A DNA stretch of 12,832 bases, from contig JBFGCM010000100.1 of assembly GCA_041581135.1 (NCBI GenBank), forward strand, positions 1 to 12,832, given 5' to 3'. A program made the translations under genes and the position numbers. A model generated the notes under the pieces. That model had not been told where the DNA came from, made no database searches, and worked only from the letters and a program-made list of their open reading frames with translations. Below, one piece after another: positions 1 through 5,710 of the stretch. This stretch comes from JBFGCM01 sp041581135 (lineage in GTDB: Bacteria > Actinomycetota > Acidimicrobiia > Spongiisociales > UBA5794). Each line of letters begins with the position of its first letter. Position 1 is the first letter of the stretch.

Positions 1-199
1 CGGTGCCGGCCGCCTCGATGCCGGGCACGAAGGGGAGGTCACGGGGATAGAGGCCCCGCCGATGGTACGTGTCGATGTAGTTGACGCCGGCGGCGGCGAT
101 CTCCACGAGGGCGTCGTCCGGCCCCGGCAACGGCTCCGGTACCTCCTCGACGATGAGTACGTCTGCGTCGCCGGTCTCTCTGATCAGTACGGCCTGCAT
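1..199 (-). CDS. Zinc-type NADPH:quinone oxidoreductase, N-terminal part (partial)
   Basis: This minus-strand gene starts with ATG at 197-199 and runs off the left edge, so only the first 66 residues are visible. They begin MQAVLIRETGDADVL and include EPLPGPDDALVEI, AAGVNYIDTYHRRGLYP and LPFVPGIEAAGT. This is the GroES-like N-terminal domain of the quinone reductase (Qor) branch of the medium-chain dehydrogenase superfamily: GVNYIDTYxRxGxYP followed by PFVPGxExAG is characteristic. Members are soluble and reduce quinones or enals with NADPH. Qor enzymes lack the catalytic zinc of alcohol dehydrogenases; the residues that would confirm this are outside the window. The start has no Shine-Dalgarno sequence but has TATCCT seven bases upstream, so the transcript is probably leaderless. 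The gene is divergent from the S51 hydrolase. The family is fairly sure; the substrate is unknown. Confidence 0.85.
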   Translation of the reverse strand, partial: MQAVLIRETGDADVLIVEEVPEPLPGPDDALVEIAAAGVNYIDTYHRRGLYPRDLPFVPGIEAAGT

Positions 200-206
200 G
201 GTGGGC

Positions 207-212
207 AGGATA
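207..212 (-). promoter_or_regulatory. Putative -10 box TATCCT of the quinone oxidoreductase gene
   Basis: Read on the minus strand, TATCCT is followed by seven bases and then the ATG at 199. Transcription would therefore begin at or next to the start codon, giving a leaderless mRNA. The same spacing recurs in front of other genes here. The -35 position for this promoter, around 230-235, falls on the -10 box of the opposite promoter. Confidence 0.5.
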
Positions 213-230
213 GGTTCTGTGGCCGGGCCG

Positions 231-236
231 TAGCCT
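231..236 (+). promoter_or_regulatory. Putative -10 box TAGCCT of the S51 hydrolase gene
   Basis: TAGCCT lies four bases before the first ATG (241) and seven before the second ATG (244). No Shine-Dalgarno sequence is present. If the gene is leaderless, the usual distance from -10 box to first transcribed base favours ATG 244 as the real start. The expected -35 position, about 208-213, coincides with the -10 box of the divergent oxidoreductase. Confidence 0.5.
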
Positions 237-240
237 GTCG

Positions 241-927
241 ATGATGGACCTCTACCTGCACGGCGACATCACCGAGTCGTTCCCATCGACGTCACGTGCC
301 TTCGCGACGGCTGCGGCGGAGCGCCCTACCGGCCTGGTCGCCCTCCTCTTCCAGGGCGGACCCGGGTGGGAGCAGTACGTCGCCCGCTATCGCGATCCGT
401 GGCGCGACCTCGTGGACGTGCACGTCGTCGTGCCCGAGCCGGACCTGACGCTCGGCGCCGAGGCCCGTCGCGCCATCGAGGCGGCATCCGGGCTCTTCAT
501 CGGCGGCGGAGACACGCCGCGGTACCGTCGGATCTATGTGGCAGACACCATCGGTACCACGATTCGTGATCTCGTTGCGGCGGGCGTGCCCTACGGCGGC
601 GTGTCGGCCGGAGCCATGCTGGCGGGTGAGATCGCCATCGTGGGCGAGGAGCCCGGTGCCTACGTCGGTGGTCTCGGTCTGCTCCCCGGAACCGTCGTGG
701 AGGCCCACTTCTCCGAGCTGGGTCGGGAGCGTCGACTCCTGGCCGCGCTCGGTGGCACGGAGATGGGCACCGGTGTCGGCCTGGATGAGCACTCGGCGGT
801 TCGAGTGCGGAACGGTGAGGTCACGGTGCTGGGGGATGCGCCGGTGCACCTCTTCACCGCCCACCCCGACGGCAGCATCGCCCGGAGCCGGCTGCCGGTC
901 GGCGGATCGGCGTCGGCCCTCGAGTGA
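241..927 (+). CDS. Peptidase S51 family (PepE/cyanophycinase-like) serine hydrolase
   Basis: A soluble protein of 228 residues with the class I glutamine-amidotransferase-like fold of family S51. The nucleophile elbow is GGVSAGAM with Ser122. Before it comes the glycine loop LFIGGGDTPRYR (85-95), which has the GGG-D/N-T pattern seen in PepE and cyanophycinase, and after it VEAHFSELGRERRLL (153-167) with the likely catalytic His156. GVGLDEHSAV (178-187) matches another conserved family block; I do not assign the acidic residue. Characterised members are the aspartyl dipeptidase PepE, cyanophycinase and isoaspartyl-type hydrolases. With no cyanophycin synthetase in view, the substrate is open. 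There is no signal peptide. ATG codons at 241 and 244 are adjacent; promoter spacing favours 244. The next gene is a PGM1-like ATP-grasp ligase 120 bases downstream with its own promoter, so the two may act on related peptide bonds (inference). Confidence 0.88.
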   Translation: MMDLYLHGDITESFPSTSRAFATAAAERPTGLVALLFQGGPGWEQYVARYRDPWRDLVDVHVVVPEPDLTLGAEARRAIEAASGLFIGGGDTPRYRRIYVADTIGTTIRDLVAAGVPYGGVSAGAMLAGEIAIVGEEPGAYVGGLGLLPGTVVEAHFSELGRERRLLAALGGTEMGTGVGLDEHSAVRVRNGEVTVLGDAPVHLFTAHPDGSIARSRLPVGGSASALE

Positions 928-1016
928 TACGACGACCGCGTTCCGATGGTCGCGACGCTCTACAAGAAGGCCGGCGAAGTCAACGTGGCGGCGGGGCTGT
1001 AGCTCTCCCCATTCAG

Positions 1017-1047
1017 TAGGTTCGGCTTCACAGCGAAGTGGAGTTCG
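1017..1047 (+). promoter_or_regulatory. Putative -10 box and ribosome binding site of the ATP-grasp ligase gene
   Basis: TAGGTT at 1017-1022 resembles the -10 boxes of the neighbouring genes but lies 25 bases before the ATG. In the gap, GTGGAG ends four bases before ATG 1048 and is a fair Shine-Dalgarno sequence. This gene thus seems to have a short leader, unlike most plus-strand genes here. No convincing -35 is seen. The rest of the 928-1016 gap holds only an 18-codon open frame (946-1002) with no support. Confidence 0.4.
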
Positions 1048-2559
1048 ATGTCGTTCGACGTGCGTGACCAGGGCGCCTATGACGCGCTGCAGGCGCGTCT
1101 CGTGCCGTTGTGGCATTCCATCGAGCGCCTCAACACCGATGAGCAGACGATCGTGGTGGTGCCGTCGGCCGAAGTGGATTTCGAGCTGTCGGCCAGCCAG
1201 ATGCAGGCCTACGAGGAGCGGTACCTGTTTCTGCTGTTGTTGCTGCGCCAGCCTCGGGCGCGGATGGTCTACGTCACCGGGCAGCCCATCCAGCCCGACA
1301 TCGTCGACTACTACCTGGACTTGATGCCAGGTGTCATCTCCAGCCATGCCCGCCGTCGATTGTTCCAGGTGTCGCCGATGGAGGCGACGTTTCGTCCGCT
1401 CTCCCGCAAGCTCCTGGAGCGGCCGCGACTCATCGAGAAGATCAGCGCGCTGATTCCAGACCGGCATCGCGCCCACCTGGTTCCGTTCATGACCACGTGG
1501 GAGGACCGCGAGTTGGCCATGCGCCTGGACATCCCCATGTATGGGGCCGATCCCAAGGACGCCCACCTCGGCACCAAGACGGAGGGTCGTCGGCTGTTTG
1601 CCGCGGTCGGCATCTCGCATCCCGCCGGGCGAGAGGGTCTGCACGGCAGGACAGAGGTGATCGACGCCGTCGTGGCTCTGCGGCGTGAAGACCCCGACCT
1701 CGCATCGGTGGTCGTCAAGCTCAATGAGGGCGTCAGCGGCTTCGGCAACCTCACGCTCGATCTCCGATCGCTACCGGCGCCGGGCGATGCCGGCGAAGCC
1801 GACGCACTGGCGACCGCCCTCGAGCGGGTCGAGGTACAGCTCCCGGGGAGGACTGTCGCCGACTACTTCTCTCTGCTCGAGAAGGAAGGGGGCGTGGTGG
1901 AGGCCATGATCCAGGCTGACGACGTACGCAGCCCGAGCGTGCAGTTGCGCATCACGCCGCTGGGTGCCGTGGAGCTGCTGTCGACACATGACCAGATCCT
2001 GGGTGGCGAGACCGGACAGGTGTTCATCGGATCGCGGTTTCCGGCCGACGCCGAGTACGCCGGCCCCATCAGCGAATCCGCTCTGAAGGTCGGGGAGCGA
2101 TTGGCGCAGCTCGGGGTGATCGGACGCTTCGGGCTCGACTTCGTGGTTGCTCGCGATCACGGAGGCGGGTGGCGGAGCTTCGCCGTCGAGCTGAACCTGC
2201 GCAAGGGCGGCACCACGCATCCGTTTCTCACGCTGCAGTTCCTCACGGACGGCACCTACGACGCCGAGTCGGCGGCGTTCATCGCTCCGAGCGGCATGGC
2301 CAAGCACTACGTGGCGTCGGACCACGTCGCCATCGACGGACTGCGTGGCCTCGTACCTGCCGATGTGTTGGACATCGCTCTCATGCACGGCCTCCACTTC
2401 GATCAGGCGCGCCAGGTGGGATCGGTGTTCCACATGCTCAGCGCCCTGCCCGAGCATGGCCAGCTCGGCGTGACCAGCGTGGGAGATTCCCCCGAAGAAG
2501 CCCAAGAGCGTCACGAGCACGTGGTGAGCGTGTTGCACCAGGAGGCCGGCTCGGTCTGA
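1048..2559 (+). CDS. PGM1-related ATP-grasp peptide ligase
   Basis: A soluble protein of 503 residues. The N-terminal part (about 30-190) resembles the pre-ATP-grasp region of PGM1-related proteins: TIVVVPSAEVDFELS, YVTGQPIQPDIVDYYL, then LFQVSPMEATFRPLSRKLL and MYGADPK. The ATP-grasp core follows, with VVVKLNEGVSGFGN (221-234; Lys224 as nucleotide-binding lysine plus a Gly-rich loop) and, near the end of the core, FAVELNLRKGGTTHPF (378-393), whose Glu381 and Asn383 are the expected Mg-ATP ligands. The C-terminal 90 residues match the PGM1-type tail by order only. PGM1 of pheganomycin biosynthesis joins a carboxylate to a peptide amine through an acyl-phosphate; that reaction type is expected here, but the substrates are unknown. 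ATG 1048 has a GTGGAG ribosome site. The gene follows an S51 hydrolase and precedes a membrane protein; no non-ribosomal or RiPP gene is visible. Confidence 0.85.
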   Translation: MSFDVRDQGAYDALQARLVPLWHSIERLNTDEQTIVVVPSAEVDFELSASQMQAYEERYLFLLLLLRQPRARMVYVTGQPIQPDIVDYYLDLMPGVISSHARRRLFQVSPMEATFRPLSRKLLERPRLIEKISALIPDRHRAHLVPFMTTWEDRELAMRLDIPMYGADPKDAHLGTKTEGRRLFAAVGISHPAGREGLHGRTEVIDAVVALRREDPDLASVVVKLNEGVSGFGNLTLDLRSLPAPGDAGEADALATALERVEVQLPGRTVADYFSLLEKEGGVVEAMIQADDVRSPSVQLRITPLGAVELLSTHDQILGGETGQVFIGSRFPADAEYAGPISESALKVGERLAQLGVIGRFGLDFVVARDHGGGWRSFAVELNLRKGGTTHPFLTLQFLTDGTYDAESAAFIAPSGMAKHYVASDHVAIDGLRGLVPADVLDIALMHGLHFDQARQVGSVFHMLSALPEHGQLGVTSVGDSPEEAQERHEHVVSVLHQEAGSV

Positions 2560-2608
2560 CGCAGCGGTCGTAGCCGAACACCGGGTCTCTCACGAGGACG
2601 GTCGGCCG

Positions 2609-2614
2609 TAGGCT
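2609..2614 (+). promoter_or_regulatory. Putative -10 box TAGGCT before the GTG start at 2621
   Basis: TAGGCT is followed by six bases and then the GTG start, with no Shine-Dalgarno sequence between. It is identical in sequence to the boxes at 8630 and 10486 and has nearly the same spacing, which supports GTG 2621 as the first codon of a leaderless mRNA. Confidence 0.5.
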
Positions 2615-2620
2615 TGGCAC

Positions 2621-3550
2621 GTGGACACTCGGCCAACCGAGCGCGCCGGTCATGGTGAGGTGTGGGTGCTGGGCGACGGTCAGCGCGACGCGCCGCCCCG
2701 TAGAGAACCGCGCCGACTGCCCTGGCTCGTGCCGGCCGTCGGAATGGCATTGGCGGTGACGCTGCTTGCCCCGGGTGACGTAGCCGAGCCGGAGCCGGAG
2801 ACGATGGCCGCGCCGGCGCTCGCCGCTGAGCGGCCCATCGAGCACCCGCACACCTTGGAGCCGGGTTACGCGGTCGCGGGGTCGGTGGCGGCGTTCGAGT
2901 CCTTCGTCGAGAAGGTGAACCGAGGCGACTCGGCTGCGGCCCTGGCTCTGCTCATGCCGGTGCTGCCTCCGTTCGAGGGGCTCGGCGCGTCGCAGTGGCC
3001 GTTCCTGCCCACCGACGCCGAGCTGTGGGTCGGCGGGATCATCGACCAGGACAAGGTGGAAGGGTTCGTTCGCTACGTCTTCAACGTGCCGGGGTCTGTG
3101 TTCGTCTCCGACTGCGAGGCCTGGGAACACGGACCGTTGGTCGTGGTGACGACGTGCGCGTACGAGACGAACGGTGGTGCGCTGCTCGCTCTGGGCCAGC
3201 GCCCGGAGCAGGGTCAGATCCGTGCCCTCATGATCGACCACCGAGTCGTCGGGATCGCGCGCACCGGGCACGTCGACCTCGAGCTGTGGAGGGGCGTCGT
3301 GGAGTGGGCGGCGGAAGTCCGCCCCGAGCGTGTCGACAGCGTTGCGACCCGGACGAGTGGCGGCTGGGCCCTGGACCCGGTCTACACGGCCGCCACGGCG
3401 TGGATTCACGGGGCGTTGGCCGAAGAGCTGGCCACCTCTGCGAAAAGCGGACCGACGAGGCCCGGCCAGGAGCCGACTGCGCCCCGTTCGGCGGATCGCC
3501 ACCACCGTCCGGCTCCCGCCTTCCGCATGATCATCCCCTACGCCGCCTGA
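2621..3550 (+). CDS. Single-pass membrane protein, function unknown
   Basis: A protein of 309 residues starting at GTG. A basic, Arg/Pro-rich cytoplasmic stretch (about 22-33) leads into one hydrophobic segment (WLVPAVGMALAVTLLAP, 35-51). A Pro/Glu/Ala-rich linker (52-80) follows, then an extracytoplasmic domain of about 190 residues. The domain begins AFESFVEKVNRGDSAAALALL (91-111), a helix resembling the first helix of NTF2/SnoaL-like domains, and contains two Cys (165 and 179) that could form a disulfide outside the cell. The tail (275-309) is Pro/Arg/His-rich and probably disordered. I do not recognise the family; the NTF2-like idea rests on that helix alone. The next gene encodes a membrane adenylate cyclase with its own promoter 87 bases on, so a functional link is possible but unproven. 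Confidence 0.75.
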   Translation: MDTRPTERAGHGEVWVLGDGQRDAPPRREPRRLPWLVPAVGMALAVTLLAPGDVAEPEPETMAAPALAAERPIEHPHTLEPGYAVAGSVAAFESFVEKVNRGDSAAALALLMPVLPPFEGLGASQWPFLPTDAELWVGGIIDQDKVEGFVRYVFNVPGSVFVSDCEAWEHGPLVVVTTCAYETNGGALLALGQRPEQGQIRALMIDHRVVGIARTGHVDLELWRGVVEWAAEVRPERVDSVATRTSGGWALDPVYTAATAWIHGALAEELATSAKSGPTRPGQEPTAPRSADRHHRPAPAFRMIIPYAA

Positions 3551-3580
3551 TCTGGTCCGGCGCTCGGGCAGTGCCAGGCC

Positions 3581-3596
3581 TGGTGTGCCGACACCA
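3581..3596 (+). terminator. Hairpin after the membrane protein gene, possible terminator
   Basis: TGGTGT, loop GCCG, ACACCA form a perfect 6-bp stem with a tetraloop 30 bases after the stop of the upstream gene. It overlaps a 10-bp palindrome CCAGGCCTGG (3574-3583). No T-tract follows, so it would be a weak intrinsic terminator of the kind often proposed in high-GC actinobacteria, or part of the regulatory region of the next gene. Confidence 0.3.
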
Positions 3597-3599
3597 CGT

Positions 3600-3616
3600 C
3601 GTGCCCCGGTGGCACG
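3600..3616. promoter_or_regulatory. Inverted repeat over the -35 region of the membrane cyclase gene, possible operator
   Basis: CGTGCC, five bases, GGCACG form a 6-bp inverted repeat centred near 3608. With the putative -10 box at 3626-3631, the -35 position would be about 3603-3608, exactly under the repeat. No TTGACA-like hexamer is present there. A dimeric regulator bound at this place could replace or block sigma contact. The operator role is inference. Confidence 0.35.
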
Positions 3617-3625
3617 GGTGTTGGG

Positions 3626-3631
3626 TACGGT
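3626..3631 (+). promoter_or_regulatory. Putative -10 box TACGGT of the membrane cyclase gene
   Basis: TACGGT is followed by six bases and ATG 3638, the same spacing as the other leaderless starts in this window. No Shine-Dalgarno sequence precedes the ATG. Confidence 0.45.
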
Positions 3632-3637
3632 TGACCC

Positions 3638-5710
3638 ATGACGACGGGATCGGGGCGCCGTGGCGAGGGGGATTCCACCGCCATCCTCCAAGGGGTGGTG
3701 TGGGCCGGCCACATGGTGTTGCCCCTCGCCCTGCTTGCGATCCTGCTGGCAGCCCCTGAGGTGGACGCCACCTGGAAGCACAACCCGAGTCACTTCTGGC
3801 TGGTCGCCATCGTGGCGCTGGCCAACGTCGCGGTCGGATTACGAGTGACCGCGGAAGCTCGTGACCACACCGACGCCCGTCTCTTTCTCGTCGGCTACGG
3901 GTTTCTGGCCAGCGCCGCATTCTTCGCAGTGCACGCGCTGGTCACGCCGGCAGTCATCGCCTCGGAGAGCACTGCAGGTTTCCAGCTGGCCATGCCCACC
4001 GGCCTCGTGGTGTTCGGCGCGCTGGGCGCGTGGTCTGGCCGTCACTGGGACGCTGAAACTGCACGCCGGTTGCTGGCGCGCCAGAACGTCTTCCGCAACA
4101 CGGTGATCGGTGTCGCGGTGGTGTGGGTCTTCCTCTCCGTCAATCAATTGCCTCCGCTCGACCAGCCCCTCGACTCCGACATGTTCGATGCGGTGGCGTT
4201 GCCGCTGACGGCGGTCGTCGTGCTCCTGTTCGGCGTCATGGCGTGGAGGTATTGGCGGCTCCACCAGCTGCGGCCGTCGGCCGTGAGCCTCGCCATGGTC
4301 ACCGCCGCCACCTTGCTGGCCGAGACGATGGTCATCGTGGCCGTGTCGCGGACCTGGCAACTGTCGTGGTGGCTGTGGCACGTGGTCGTGCTGCTTGCCT
4401 ACGGATATGTCGCCTATGCCGCCTACATCACGTTCCGACGTGATGGCCGAGCCGGTGGTCTGTTCACCGCGGTCGGCATGGACGCCACGGTGGAGCAGGT
4501 CCGCGTCGAACTGCAGGCGGCATTGGAGGAGCTCGTTGGCTCCATGGCCGAGACCGGGCGCAGTGCGGAAGGAGCGGCTCGCGTCTTGGGACGGCGCATG
4601 CAACTCACCGAGAGCCAGACCCAGATCCTGGCCGGCGCCGCCGAGACGATCTCCTCCGAGCGTCTCCACGCCAAGATGCATGCAGCCATGGCCGATCTGG
4701 CTCGTCACGGCCTGCGTGAGGTGACCGAGGAGGATCTGGCGGAGCGTTCGGAGGCCATCCTCGCTCGGGTGTTCCAGACCGAGGTCCGCTGTGGTCTGGT
4801 GCGGGATGGCCGACTTGTCCACGCCGGTTCGGCGGATTGGCCTGCGATCGACCTCGATCAGCTCAAGAGGCATGAAGTGACCGTGTTCGCGAGTGGCCGG
4901 GGCGATGTGGTGGCGTGCCCCGTCGTGCAGGACGACGAGATAGCAGGCGACATCGAGATCCTCCGGCCCCTGGTGTGGCATGCCGATGCCGACGATCTGG
5001 TGCGGTTGTTCGCCGGCCGGTTGGCGCTGAGCTACGAGAATGTGCGTCTCTACCGCCAGGTTCGTCAGCTCTTCTCGAGCTACGTTCCGCAAGAGGTCGC
5101 CAAGCGGCTCCTCGCCGATCCGTCACGTGCCGCCCTCGGCGGCGCGGTGGTCGAGACCACGGTGTTGTTCGCCGATCTCCGGGGCTTCACGTCGTACTCC
5201 GAGGACATCGGCGACCCGACGGCGATCGTGTCGTTGCTCAACGACTACTACTCGGTGGCGGTACCGATCATCCTGGACGAGGGTGGCACCGTCGACAAGT
5301 TCGTGGGCGACGCGCTCATGGCGCTGTTCAACACACCCGTCTTGCAGCCCGACCACGCACTACGTGCCGTGCGGGCGGCGCATCGGATCCATCAGGCCAT
5401 CGCCGCCCTGGCGAGCGACCATCCCGATTGGCCGCGCTTTCGGATCGGCGTGAACACCGGCCCGGCGCTCGTGGGGAACATCGGCAGCAAGGAGGTCCGC
5501 AACTTCACCGCCATCGGCGATGCGGTGAACGTTGCGGCCCGGCTGGAGACCGCCGCCGAGCCCGGGCAGGTGCTCATCGGAGCCACGACCCAGGCCCTGG
5601 TTCATCACGCCGTTCGCACGCGCCCGGTGGGACGGTTGCAGATCAAAGGTCGCGCCGAGCCGGTGGAGGCTTTTCTCGTGGAATCGGTGACGAGCGGCGA
5701 GCCGTCATGA
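3638..5710 (+). CDS. Membrane-bound class III adenylate cyclase
   Basis: A protein of 690 residues. About seven or eight hydrophobic segments lie in the first 265 residues (near 18-40, 53-70, 82-106, 113-131, 153-169, 185-203, 214-236, 244-264). A soluble region (280-470) ends in LFAGRLALSYENVRLYRQV, which resembles the last helix of a GAF domain. FSSYVPQEVAKRLL leads into the cyclase domain (505-685). Metal ligands are Asp513 (FADLRGFT) and Asp558 (DKFVGDALMALF). Lys554 and Thr624 form the K/T adenine-selecting pair of CyaC-type cyclases. Asn631 and Arg635 (DAVNVAARLE) are the transition-state residues. All catalytic positions are present, so it should make cAMP as a dimer at the inner membrane face; the membrane and GAF-like parts are presumed sensors with unknown ligands. 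The gene ends convergently, overlapping the next gene by six bases. Confidence 0.93.
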   Translation: MTTGSGRRGEGDSTAILQGVVWAGHMVLPLALLAILLAAPEVDATWKHNPSHFWLVAIVALANVAVGLRVTAEARDHTDARLFLVGYGFLASAAFFAVHALVTPAVIASESTAGFQLAMPTGLVVFGALGAWSGRHWDAETARRLLARQNVFRNTVIGVAVVWVFLSVNQLPPLDQPLDSDMFDAVALPLTAVVVLLFGVMAWRYWRLHQLRPSAVSLAMVTAATLLAETMVIVAVSRTWQLSWWLWHVVVLLAYGYVAYAAYITFRRDGRAGGLFTAVGMDATVEQVRVELQAALEELVGSMAETGRSAEGAARVLGRRMQLTESQTQILAGAAETISSERLHAKMHAAMADLARHGLREVTEEDLAERSEAILARVFQTEVRCGLVRDGRLVHAGSADWPAIDLDQLKRHEVTVFASGRGDVVACPVVQDDEIAGDIEILRPLVWHADADDLVRLFAGRLALSYENVRLYRQVRQLFSSYVPQEVAKRLLADPSRAALGGAVVETTVLFADLRGFTSYSEDIGDPTAIVSLLNDYYSVAVPIILDEGGTVDKFVGDALMALFNTPVLQPDHALRAVRAAHRIHQAIAALASDHPDWPRFRIGVNTGPALVGNIGSKEVRNFTAIGDAVNVAARLETAAEPGQVLIGATTQALVHHAVRTRPVGRLQIKGRAEPVEAFLVESVTSGEPS

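Noticed and set aside
946..1002. 18-codon open frame MVATLYKKAGEVNVAAGL between hydrolase and ligase
   Set aside because: No ribosome site or -10 box at the right distance and no family recognised; too short to support.
292..1644. Long minus-strand open frame (450 codons) across the S51 and ATP-grasp genes
   Set aside because: It lies antisense to two well-supported genes, its product is a low-complexity Arg/His/Gln-rich string, and it has no recognisable start signal. It is a high-GC shadow.
2438..3793. Minus-strand open frame of 451 codons opposite the membrane protein gene
   Set aside because: Arg-rich composition without domains, antisense to a gene with a promoter and a membrane segment.
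3839..5092. Minus-strand open frame of 417 codons opposite the membrane cyclase
   Set aside because: His/Gln/Arg-rich shadow; the plus strand encodes a clear cyclase.
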